From Aureobasidium sp. EXF-3400 (taxonomy: Eukaryota > Ascomycota > Dothideomycetes > Dothideales > Saccotheciaceae): a stretch of 64,000 bases of DNA. Below, in pieces: positions 54,380 to 64,000 of this stretch (the stretch's first letter is position 1; every line of letters starts with the position of its first letter). The translations under genes were made by a program, and so were the position numbers. The stretch covers positions 62,001-126,000 of the forward strand of contig SWBL01000007.1 of assembly GCA_024195585.1 (NCBI GenBank), read 5' to 3'. The notes under the pieces were generated by a model. The model did not search any database and was not told where the DNA came from. It saw nothing but the letters and a program-made list of their open reading frames with translations.

Positions 54380-54935
54380 AAAGGGCGTAGAATGGTAAAG
54401 AACAATCGTTAGGTGAGAGACGATGTTTCAATACAAGGAGGATCTGTTAGACACACTGGGATATTGGGAAGAGAAAGAAGTCTGTGTGGAAAGACGGATA
54501 AGCAAAGAGATGCGTGTCTTCACCGGAACGTGCGTATCTCCTAGATTAAATCAATCTGATTACCGGAAGGATTCTGATGAACATGCTAAGGCAATGTGTG
54601 TTCCACTCATTCTTATCATCCCTACGATATCTCATCTCACTCACCGATAGACACCGGGGAAAGTATGGAAGTCTAAGTCAAGAAACAAGTACAAAGGGCT
54701 GTAGAGGCATATTTAAATAGAGTGGTAGCTCCAGTCGTGCCCAGCGTCTTGTGATCGGACTCGTAGTCAAACTGCGGGGAAGATCGACGCGTACTCCTTC
54801 CCGTTTTCGAACGCGGCCGAGACAGCGACTTGGAAACACGACGACGACGAATCTCACCAATTTGATCAGTCGCTCGATAGCTCTATCGAGCACCATGTCT
54901 TGTATTTCACTCAATAATGAACATGTCTGAGCACC
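54380..54935. other. Divergent intergenic region
   Basis: Promoters of the GNAT gene (minus) and the dysferlin-domain gene (plus). No additional gene seen. Confidence 0.4.
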
Positions 54936-56606
54936 ATGTCGACCACAGATCCCCCTACAGACTCGACCCCCGACCGAGGCAGCTCGGCCACCCTGCCAGA
55001 CTCGTTCCCACCTCAACCTTCGCGTAGGACGACAGCCCAGGAAATCACCCTCGTCGATCGCACGAATCCCGATCGCCCCGAGATCCAAAACCCCGGCGAA
55101 GTCCAAGACGAAGACGACGCACCCACCGAATCTGGCTCCCTGTCTAGAAGATGGACCAAGCAGTCGTTGACTGGTCATGCACACTCCCTACAAGGCTCGG
55201 TACAAAACCGCATGACCTCCCGCAAATATCGCAACTACCGGGAAGGAAGATTTATAGGGCCTGATGACCCGGACAACCCTTCTGGCGACGAGCTTTCGGG
55301 CTCTGTCACTCCTGGCAAGGTCACTCGCGGAAAGAACAAAGTACGAGGTCTATTGGGTGCCAGAAAACAAATGAAGCTTGCTCTCGAAGAGGATGCTGTC
55401 ATCGACGTTCTATACGAAAACCAAAGAGGCTGGTGGTTCTTTGGTGTCCCTCATTTCTCTGAGAAGACGCTTCTTAACTTCGATCCCAAACCGTGGCTCA
55501 ACGGCAATAAGAAGCCAAGTCCGGTCAACATCACAAATGCCCAAGTCCCGGATCCAAGTTGGGAGTGGGCTTGGAAGTCTTGGTATGTCGACATGTCTCG
55601 CGACGTCGACGAAGAGGGCTGGGAGTACTCGTTCTGGTTCAGCGAAGGCACAGCGTGGCATGGCACACATCCTTGGGGCTATTCCTGGGTGAGACGAAGG
55701 AGATGGCTACGGAAACGTGTGCGAAAACAACCGCAAAAACCTTCTCAGCAAGGTCATGCTTTCACCTCGGAATACTTTACCATCCATGCCCCCAAGGCTC
55801 CCAGCAGATCGAGCAGTTTCGTCTTCAGTACGGAAGCAAGGGCAAACTTGGCCAAGGCGGAACACTATCTGGAAGACCCAGAGGACGTGCGAGATATTGG
55901 CTCTCTGCTCAACAGTCTGAAGAGAGCAGCTATCGATCGTGAGAAGATCGTCCTGGTCCGCCACTTCATCGACAACGGTGGAGATGATCTACATTACCTA
56001 GGCGAACAGGTAAGTTCATATCCTCTCCGCATATCTCTCATCAGCTAACATTTGCCAAAGATGGAAACAATCATGTCTCTATGCATATTCCAGAACTCTC
56101 GCCGTTATATTCTAACCATGCTTTCCGACAAACTTACCGCAGCCGAGAAGCTACGTGACGAACACACGGAACACAACGAAGAGATCTCCGCTCAAGAACA
56201 GCAAAAGATTACAAATTTGGAAAGTGCAATCTCTGCTGCAGACGAGCAAGTCAAGCGTTTGGAATACTGGAGCGACATCCGCGATATGGCCCGAGCAGGC
56301 ACAACATCATTTGCCACGGATGCCGATGTTTGGGGATATGCCAAATGGCGAGGACTGGACGCTTCAGGACCAGAAGCCGATGACCAAAGTACGGCAAAGG
56401 AGAAAGGAAAGAGTTGGAAACAGGTGAAGAAAGAGGTTAATGGCCAATTGAAACCCAAGGATAATGTGATTAATGGGCATGAGGAGAAGAACCAAACGAA
56501 GAACGAGGTCAGGATTGATGGTCATCTAATGGAGTCGAGTGAGGAATACTATACTACGGCTGCAGAAGATGGGCCGAAGGACAAGGGAAAACAAAGGGCA
56601 GAGTAA
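54936..56606 (+). CDS. Dysferlin-domain (Pex24/Mug65-like) protein (two exons)
   Basis: Exons 54936-56009 and 56061-56606 encode 539 residues; the 51-nt intron is phase 0. The N-terminal 140 residues are polar and likely disordered. Residues about 150-290 hold the DysFN and DysFC segments: VLYENQRGWWFFGVPHFSEK with FDPKPWLNG, then WEWAWKSWYVDMSRDVDEEG, WEYSFWFSEGTAWHGTHPWG and WVRRRRWLRKRVRK. Unlike peroxisomal Pex30-type proteins I see no membrane helices, which fits the sporulation-related SPO73/Mug65 group. Exon 2 is helical (MLSDKLTAAEKLRDEHTEHN) and ends in a Lys/Glu-rich tail. It may act at prospore or other internal membranes (inference from family). Confidence 0.83.
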
Positions 56607-57000
56607 CTTGTCAATCACAGCATCTCCCTTTCTTTTCGATCATTGCTGCCATTTGTCTTTACCAAACCTCCGAACTCCTCGCCCAAGAGTTCCCATCTGG
56701 ACGAACGAGTAATCTCTCCCCTGTCCCTAGTTCTGTAACTTCTGCATTCCTCCGACGATGGCGCTATGCGAAATCCTCGCTATAAAAAGGCACAATAATC
56801 TCTGAGACCAGACATGCATCCCAAGAAAGCCTCAAAAATGTCGCTTTTCGGTTGATAGTATACTGTTCCTCGAAATCACTGTGCATTTTGAATGCTATAC
56901 GCGTTTACAATCTTTGCACATAGGGAGAGTTGTACAATGAGCCCGAGATCAAGGATGTGAATGGTGTATGAAAGCCAATAAAAACCTACTGGAGAGTCGT
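56607..57000. other. Intergenic, 3' flank of the dysferlin-domain gene
   Basis: No gene seen. Confidence 0.4.
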
Positions 57001-57925
57001 CGAATCACTGGTTGTGAGAAGGACGTCAGGTTTCATCACTAGGAGTGTCGCCTGAAATGCACCGAGTGTGAGAAGGGTGAGAAGAATGATGACGATCTTC
57101 ACTGAAAGCGATACTAGAAGCCTTATTTGCGATGATAAGGAGTATGAAACCATCGGAGACCTCTTCCTGGATCTTCACCACTCAGCCAACTGTGGCCATG
57201 CCATGTGTGAAGATTGTATCGAAGCCAGCAAGAACATGCCGGGGTTTTGTCCGGCCACTGGTTGTGAAGATGGCATGTCACCTCAAGATGCCGATCAGGT
57301 CTGCGCGGTGAATACCACTATACTCCAGCTGCGATCTTGGGGGCCACGAATCTTCAACGCTCTGCGCTAATTCGACGTTGGGGTGTTTGTGCATGTCCTC
57401 GCAACGTGTTGTGCAACAACAGCGCTCAACTCTTTCAGTCCTCGTCGAATTACATGTTCAAAGCGTATAAAAACTACCAAGAACCTGCTTCCAGTTCCTC
57501 CGACCACAGGTTGTGAGAAAGACGTCAAGTCTTACCACCTTCTACAGCTGGGCAAGCTTGGAGAATCGGTTGCCAGTGACTTTGGCAGCAAGGCAGATGT
57601 TGCATTGCCTCAACATGCCGATCAGGTCTGCGCGGTGAACACGACTATACTTTAGCTGCGATTTTGGGGACTACGAATTTTCAACGCTCTGCGCTGATGC
57701 GACGTTGGGATATGTTTATACATGTTCTCGCAACGTGCTGGTCAGGGTTTGGGGTACATGTGTTTGTGTGTTTTTGCGATATTGAGAAGAGTATTGCGTT
57801 GAACGCTCTGCGCTACCTCAACGATGAGATAGATTGTTACAAAAACTCGTAGCGCAGACTTTTTTCATCATTCGGAACAAGAGAGGACAATATGTTGCAC
57901 GCCCTGCGCTGATTGGACGGTGATA
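57001..57925 (+). pseudogene. Tandemly duplicated, decayed RING-finger gene remnants
   Basis: The ORF at 57068-57370 contains the second half of a RING-like finger (NCGHAMCEDCIEASKNMPGF, then CPATGC). A cysteine pair (KCTECEKGEKNDDDLH) just upstream is in another frame, so the motif is split. Part of the block repeats downstream: catgccgatcaggtctgcgc plus flank at about 57285-57440 recurs at about 57610-57745, and a short piece (ccctgcgctgattggacg) again near 57905. The repeats differ largely by C-to-T and G-to-A. An RNA-level gene model is unlikely. Confidence 0.5.
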
Positions 57926-58140
57926 AGGATGAGCCATGTGTTGGGGACGCATCAGAGCTGGTAGTGACTTGCTTGTAGGTTGTAATTGCCTCTGGTCAAA
58001 GTTGCCGTCTTCACTGCTCGGCTTTGCTACGCATGCTCGTCTCGCTCAAGCTTCCCGCGTGCTTCTTTCTCTTCGACGCACATCTTGTCAGACCTTTCCC
58101 TTTTCTTTCTCACGACATACGTCTTCCGCGACTACTCTAC

Positions 58141-58985
58141 TATGCCATCGAATCTCAATCCCAATCACCAGATCTTCACAGTCTGTGTAATTGAGTATCG
58201 CTCTCACCGCGCGCGCCAAAGAAACAAGGCTAAGACGCTCGTCCCCGATGATGAACTCGGTAATACACTCGGTGAGTTGCTCCTTGTTCGCACTCGATTC
58301 GTTCAGCTTGCGTTTCTCCGTCACTTTTAAACGAAATCTCTTCGCGCACTCAAAGGCCATCATCACTGTCTTTTCCGTTTGCTAACTATACTTCCAGCAA
58401 CTATCAAGCTGCCAGAACAACAGAAGACATCTTCATCTACTGCTTCAAGCACTGACTTCTGCCCATGTCTATGGGCAGGGCATGGACACCAACTCTCACC
58501 GCGTCGGTCTTGTTCACATGGGTGACACGGAAGAGAAGAGATACCTTGCTGAGCGTCGCTTGCGTCAGGAGAGAGAGGTCCAGCTGTTCGAGGCCGAACA
58601 GGAGCGCAAGGTCAGAGCCGCCGAGGAGGTTAAGGAGAGAGCCAAGGTGATCAACTGGCTCCACACTCGCGAGAGCGAGAGCTTCCCTACCTCGCCTCGT
58701 GTCTCACCTTCCCCTCAGAGAGCTTCTCCTCCTATCGCAAGTCAGGACGACATGAGTCTTCCTGCTCTTGCCGAAGAGACTTCAATGGAAGTCGGTACAG
58801 CCGTCCTGACCTCGGGCCTGAACCTCAAGTGTATCAACCCCGGTCCCCACCTCGCTCGCGATTATGGCAGCCCCGAGTCTATTCCTGCCGCTTCTCCCAG
58901 GAAGAAGTCGGCGTTGTCTGTGGCTTGGAGAAGTTCAAGCGCGGTCTCCGCAAGAGTTAGTCCTGATGGTTTCAGTACTGGTTGA
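58141..58985 (+). pseudogene. Uncertain gene with Arg/Glu-rich coiled coil, probably decayed
   Basis: A frame from the ATG at 58141 (MPSNLNPNHQIFTVCVIEYR) meets donor-like GTGAGT near 58273 and acceptor-like TTCCAG near 58398. A second frame at 58482-58985 carries a charged helix (RYLAERRLRQEREVQLFEAE) and a Ser/Pro-rich part. Near 58890-58945 a third frame looks more coding (EEVGVVCGLEKFKRGLRKS and stop). The frame changes may be introns or indels. Family not recognised. Confidence 0.35.
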
Positions 58986-59639
58986 TCCAGCCACGCAAAA
59001 CTTCTGGATGTGTATTTGCTGCCAAAAGCAATCAAAATCATCGAGGTCGACTGCGGCTGAGAGGCAGAGCCTCAAGTGCTTCTCGGTCTTTGACCGTCTC
59101 ATACAACGACCCTCTACAAAGCAAGCAGCCGAGACCAACCAAACTCAATCAACTCCGAACAGCCGTTGCCAGCACAGGCGCTTCGCCCAACCTGTACGTG
59201 ATCTCCTTCTCACCGGCCCTCGAGCCGTGCTCACGCTGACCTCCCGCGCAAAGATCTGCATCATATTTATGCACTTCTCTCGCACCCAGTGCTGAAAGCC
59301 AACCTTCGTTGCAAGCCTCGCCTCGAGGCAGCTAACAAGCATCATCCCCACGAGCTGGAGAACTTGAGCACAAGTACGCTGCGCTGCGAGTGTCTTTGGA
59401 TGAGCACAAAGGTACTCTCACCCCAAAGACACGAGTCGCTGTGCGCGCTTTCACGTGTTTAAGTTCTTCTCACGACGGCACGATTCACTGCTTGATGTTC
59501 CTCTTCTGCCGCAGTACCTTCAACGACAAGGTCCTTCAATCTCACACGGCTACCTTCTTAATGGCTCAACTCCAGTAGCAGCAAGCTGTCTCAGTCTGCC
59601 CCGAGTAGACAATCTTCACCTGTAACCTTTTATCAATAC
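58986..59639 (+). other. Open but unassigned fragments
   Basis: A plus-strand frame at about 59370-59578 (EHKYAALRVSLDEHKGTLTP) is protein-like. It lies just 5' of the Argonaute remnant, but I cannot connect it. Confidence 0.25.
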
Positions 59640-60465
59640 CGCAGTGTCGCGCTCCGACGTGGTCGAAGAGCTTCATCGGTTCAAGACATGTTCCACGCCG
59701 TCGCATACTTCAACGACTCTGACTTTCAAAGCCTCATCGAGGTTCATCCTGGCGGGAAGCCCTCCATTGATTGTCAACCTTACTGCAGTCATTGACTTCA
59801 CAACCCTCAACGCCTACCTCAGCGACACTGCTGATCACGACAAGAGGATCCTCCAGGCCATCACTGTGCTCGATCACATCATATATAAGAGCCCATCCAG
59901 CCGCTTCATCTCGATCAAGCGTTGTTTCTTCGCACCGGCTTCTCAGTGCAGCGTACTTGGCAGTCTCGTTGAGCACACCACTGGTGTCTACCGGTCTCTT
60001 CGTATCGCTCAGCCTCCGGGTGGTTACCGCATTGTTGTTCATACCGACATCGCCAAATATCCTCGTCCATGTCCATTGCGCTCGCATGCTTGAGGACGGA
60101 TTTTATACCCTCGAAGGTCCTTTGACCACCTGGCTTTCCGACAATATCGGCAAGCTCGGTGTCGCCAACAACACGCATCGCTATCACAAAACTCAGTCCG
60201 AAGGCCGAGATCGTCCGATTACTCGTGAACAACAACCCCAAGTCCTACGATCTTCGTCGTCTGAAGAAGCTTCGTGTTTTTGCTGCTCATCGCAAGGGCG
60301 CCATCGACGACTACGCTATCGACTCTATTCTAAAAAAGGGTTCTTCTTGCCTCTTGCACTTAAGGATGGCACCACTCAGACTGTTGTACAGTACTTCCAG
60401 ACCAAACACAACATCAGTCTGCAATATCCCTTATGGTCTGTCGTTCAGATGACTGAACAGTGACA
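59640..60465 (+). pseudogene. Argonaute (QDE-2/AGO-like) remnant with several frameshifts
   Basis: Homology to fungal Argonautes runs through three frames. Frame 1 (to about 60055): DFTTLNAYLSDTADHDKRIL, QAITVLDHIIYKSPSSRF, SIKRCFFAPA, the N-domain end and linker L1 pattern. Frame 3: NILVHVHCARMLEDGFYTLE. Frame 2: DLRRLKKLRVFAAHRKGAID. Frame 3 again: LKDGTTQTVVQYFQTKHNIS, then LQYP, which is the PAZ-domain signature. Shifts fall at or near short A runs (CCAAATAT near 60053, CTAAAAAAGG near 60330). A stop follows at 60463, and no MID or PIWI domain with its catalytic Asp residues is recognisable downstream. I read it as a truncated pseudogene. Confidence 0.65.
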
Positions 60466-63155
60466 CATTCGCCAAGTTCGAGGATAGCCGGGATCGTTGG
60501 TACGCCCGATATTCTATGAAGTTTGCTCTGGTACCTGGATGTGGATTCTCCATGGCGACGTGACTGGAACCGAAGATGACCGCAGGCCTCTGGGAAAAGT
60601 TCTCTTTTCTTCTTAACTGCCGATCACTACTCTGAAATTGGTTTGTTCGGAGCTGGGGTTTCATGACCGGCAGAGGCTCACACCTTTTCGGGATCATCCT
60701 TCAGAAGAGCTTCATCACCAACAGTGTTGGCACCAACATCACTCTCCAAAAGCTGCAAAGTCCTTGACCGCCCTCTCCAGACGATGTACACAACGCTGGA
60801 GGCGACAAGGATGCTGCCCTCAGCGATTTCACGCACAGCAAAGTGGGTCTCACTATCAGGTAGGAGGATGAGATCATTGCTCCGGACGGAAATCAAACTG
60901 AGACCTGCTTCGAGCAGATCGCCGACAAGCTGAAGTAAGCGCTGCCTTGACTCTCTGAATCTGGTGCCACAATCGAAAGACCACAAAGCTCTTCTTCACC
61001 GAGTCTGAACGCCCGGTACAGGCTCTCGTTCACTCCGAGGGTTGCTTCAAGTAGATAATGCTGCTTTCTTGGACGAGTGGATGAGGTGTCACCATTGGGA
61101 ATCGGAGGCCAGGGTGAGAGTGAAGGTCAAGGTTCTGGAATAGAGAGTACCATTGCAATTTGGTGTTACCAGATCAGTTAAGCAATTCAAACTCATGACA
61201 AATATTGTATAGACAAATCTTCTCCACTATCCAGATAAACAGATGCAGCATCCGGAGACCAAAGTCAGACGCTACTACGAAGAAAGTCAGTCTTCGCGCA
61301 TCAACGAGTCTCGCTCCATCTTCGAACAGTAACGACCACTAACGTTGAGGTCCCCGACATCAATACTCGTCAGGCATGTTGTCTACAAATCAGGATTTCA
61401 AGTAAGAAAACTCCGCCGAGTACCACATGCACTCAGCTAGAGCACGAGTTTGCAAGACTGAGGAAGGAGCGCAAGGACAGCCCCTCGAGAGGCTCAGACA
61501 AACAGCAGGCGAAGGCAACGAGGACTTCGGAGGCTCTTCATCTTACCATTCAGGCAAAACTTTTGCCGACCGGAAGATGGTTTGTGATGGATTTCGAATG
61601 TCAAAGGCAAGGGTGCAAGGCTTGCTTGGATGGTGTAGCTGAAGAGGAGCGATTTGGGAATACAGTGTTTTTAGTCTTGCCACTATCCGCAAAAGGATCT
61701 TCTATGCTGTGATGAACCTATATCATATATTCAAGAGGCTCTCCAAGAAGGATGATTCACAGGTTCCAGAATGTAAATGAGTGTATCATTCGATACAAAT
61801 TTTTTTCAATGGCTGCTACACAAGAGGGATATGGAAAGGTATCGGGGGAGAAGAGGTCCGAAGTCATCTCAGAGTACCAGAAAAGTCAAACGCCCTAAAG
61901 CGCGTACACCTATTTATGTTGATTGAAGACATGGAAGGAGAACGGAAGAAAACAGCGTTCGGTTTTCACACGTTCACAGTGTCTCAAAAGCCATAAGAGC
62001 AGGAAGCAAGAGAAAGATGATTGAAGCTCAGTTCAAGCCACATGCACATGTTCATAGCGGTCAGGTAGTCGTGCGAGCAGAAAGATAGAGATGGAATAGT
62101 CCACAACAGAATCGCTGGTGGCTGAAGTAGAGCTCGAGGACAACCAAAATATCATAGTAGCCTCTTTTGCTCCTGGCCCGATCGGCGACTTTTGCAAGCG
62201 TGGGAGTAGTGTAAGAGAGAGTTCACTTTCAAGTAAAGACAACTGACTTGGACAGATAGCGGTTAACACTGCCAGGAAGATAGACGAACAGATCTTCACT
62301 ACTTTGGCCGTTCTCTTTTGGGAGAGTACACGCGAGCACAAGTGTAAGCGTAATCAAAGTAGAAGGGATGGAAGGCTGACGACTGGGAATGTTGGATTTC
62401 TGCACGAGGCAGACTGCCCAGATTTGAGACGCCCGCGATACTTGTCAACAAAATTGATCAAAGATCAACCCGATAGCCAAAGTTGGGGTGAAAGAAGCGA
62501 TAAATCAGATAACCAGATGAGAGTTGGTATGGACGCGGATTGGAACGAGAGGGAATAAAGCCACTGAGCAAAGAAAAAGCTCACAATTGAATCAGACCTA
62601 GATTTCCATTCTTCGCGAAGCAGGTTTGAGTTCTTTGTCTGCGAGCTTCATCAGACCTTTGGCCTTGTACGAGTCTCTAGCTTCTCATGGTTTCACATAT
62701 AACATGTCATAAAAGCAACTATATCAGAAAAACATTATTGAGGTGTAAAAAATAGTAAAATTGTTATTGCTAAAAAGACCGCTTCATTCACCGTGCTCTA
62801 AATCGCATTTGACTGCGAGAGCTGGATGCCCAAAAGTGTATGTCTGACCCAAAAGAGGACCCGACACCAAAAACGACATCCCAAGTGCACTGCACGCCTA
62901 TATATTCTTCTCCCTCATCATCGAAAACAGTGGTAAAACTACCCTTTGGGGGCTAAAATACACACTGCCCCTAGAAAAGAGAAGAATATATAGGAGTACA
63001 GACAAAAAACAGCCAAAAACTCCGAAACTCCAAAACTCCAAAAAGTCACCGAGAGCAAGATCAAAGAGAGGCTAAGGCAGAAAGAGCTGCAAAAGCGTCT
63101 TCGTTGCCGTGTAGAGGAACCACTTCTACTTCACCTACTTCTTCTTCTCATCTCT
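60466..63155. other. Gene-poor stretch after the Argonaute remnant
   Basis: Fragments only. Near 60790-60930 two plus-strand pieces (DKDAALSDFTHSKVGLTIR and EDEIIAPDGNQTETCFEQIA) look like former coding sequence. 62700-62770 is AT-rich. A perfect 16-bp inverted repeat sits at 62897-62912 and 62979-62994. Near 63019-63048 is a short (aactccaaa)n-like tandem repeat. Confidence 0.35.
62897..62994. repeat. Perfect 16-bp inverted repeat with 66-nt spacer
   Basis: cctatatattcttctc at 62897-62912 is exactly complementary to gagaagaatatatagg at 62979-62994. It could form a hairpin or mark a small element; no target-site duplication is obvious. Confidence 0.8.
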
Positions 63156-63383
63156 TCAGTCAGTAACATTCAAGTTCTCCTTGTAGCAGGCCTCGAGAAC
63201 CTGAACCATGAACTTGGTGGCGCCGGCGTTGGGACAACCATCGGGGACGTCAGAGGCTCCACGACCAGTGTCGGTGGGCACCTCCTTGGGGACGTCGACC
63301 CAAGAATCATCCGCATCATCAGCATCAACACAAACCCATTCTTCGTGGCCTGAGGGACCTTGCTTGTTAGGTGAGGTAGACAT
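63156..63383 (-). CDS. Small acidic hypothetical protein
   Basis: 75 residues from the ATG at 63383 (MSTSPNKQGPSGHEEWVCVD). The first half is Asp/Glu-rich (ADDADDSWVDVPKEVPTD), and the C-terminal part is neutral (ATKFMVQVLEACYKENLNV). The frame is open upstream to 63533, but that part is less convincing. No family recognised. Confidence 0.4.
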   Translation of the reverse strand: MSTSPNKQGPSGHEEWVCVDADDADDSWVDVPKEVPTDTGRGASDVPDGCPNAGATKFMVQVLEACYKENLNVTD

Positions 63384-63901
63384 TTCGGACTGAGTTGACT
63401 TTCTGAAAGAGATGGCCGTTCCAGGGGCTTTTGTAGCAAAGCAGCATTGGTGTAGGAGGATGGAAACTGTGCTGTCGGGATAGAGCACTTTCTTTGTGGC
63501 ATTGTGCAGACTTTCAAGGAGCAACAAAGCCATTGTTAGTTCTGAAAGGGTGATGAGATGTCCTCAAAGAAACGTCCAAGGGGGTCATGAGAGGGGGCAC
63601 ATCCAGCTCTACAGGAACAAGAGACTCAGGCAAAGTGACAACAACGACTTTGGAGAGACATGTATAGACAACAAAAGAAGTCTCTGTCGATCGCCTATCG
63701 GCAGTGAGGGAAGATGACCTCGTCGTCGCTAGTCCGGAAAAAGCACTGACCAACCGGGTCGACTGCCGTGGCCGATGCAGTCGACGTGATTTCACTTTGT
63801 TATTGTTTCGACGTGTAGATCCATTTTGCTTCTCTATCTCTCAGACCTCTCTTCAACGCGACCCTCAGCTTTCACGCAGAACATCCGCGCGCCTATACAA
63901 T
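63384..63901. other. Spacer, promoter of the right-edge gene
   Basis: No supported gene. Confidence 0.3.
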
Positions 63902-64000
63902 ATGGCACCACGACGACTCAGAAACAAGACCAAGCAGCAATGCACCAAGCATCGCATGCCTTGGGGCTACGACGCCCCTTCCAAAGACACCACACCTCTG
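63902..64000 (+). CDS. Start of a gene cut by the window edge
   Basis: ATG at 63902 opens a frame to the last base (MAPRRLRNKTKQQCTKHRMP). Thirty-three codons are visible, basic at the N-terminus. Too short to identify. Confidence 0.4.
   Translation, partial: MAPRRLRNKTKQQCTKHRMPWGYDAPSKDTTPL

Noticed and set aside
54678..55184. 168-codon minus-strand ORF
   Set aside because: Antisense to the start of the dysferlin-domain gene.
60678..60986. 102-codon minus-strand ORF as a gene
   Set aside because: The opposite strand shows more coding-like fragments in the same region; neither is convincing.

Overview
The window looks like nuclear DNA of a filamentous ascomycete, most likely a Dothideomycete (inference). 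The grounds are short GT-AG introns of 44-69 nt, dense genes on both strands, and fungus-specific families: NACHT-ankyrin NLRs, HeLo-like STAND N-terminal domains, small Zn2Cys6 proteins, a dysferlin/Pex24-type protein and a fungal ASST-like protein. It mixes conserved gene blocks with gene-poor accessory stretches that hold tandem arrays and decayed genes.

Layout. 0.3-2.2 kb: a secreted beta-lactamase-like serine hydrolase. 2.2-11.9 kb: a gene-poor stretch with an array of about ten diverged units. Each unit has a pair of arms in inverted orientation and most have a TATA-like box on the minus strand at a fixed distance. 11.9-22.8 kb: conserved genes, namely an ASST-like protein and a PhyH dioxygenase (divergent), then a PPR-type protein, a TMEM234 homologue, NDUFAF7 and a membrane-anchored cysteine synthase; three of the last four look mitochondrial. 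23.2-32 kb: a BTB protein, a divergent pair made of a HeLo-like effector candidate and a NACHT-ankyrin NLR, and a frameshifted second BTB gene. 34.3-41.1 kb: a 1187-residue Ser-rich protein and an aquaporin with a long N-terminal extension. 41.7 kb: an intron-containing tRNA-Glu(CUC). 43.7-49 kb: a tandem cluster of four, probably five, small Zn2Cys6 proteins. 50.5-56.6 kb: Cdt1, a calcofluor-hypersensitive-like protein, a GNAT acetyltransferase and a dysferlin-domain protein. 57-61 kb: decayed genes, including duplicated RING remnants and an Argonaute remnant with several frameshifts. The right edge cuts into a new gene at 63.9 kb.

The most interesting system is the 24.5-28.7 kb pair. The minus-strand gene encodes a HeLo-like N-terminal domain and ends in two tandem pseudo-repeats. 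The divergent NLR starts with a segment that aligns to those repeats. This is the architecture of HET-S/NWD2-type amyloid signalling, in which an NLR templates the amyloid fold of a cell-death effector. The NLR reading frame is interrupted by one in-frame TAA in its ankyrin region, so the system may be inactive, polymorphic or truncated here.

The second candidate is the 5.4-11.8 kb array. Its conserved parts are the two arms and the promoter spacing, not a clear protein, and I could not assign it to a known family.
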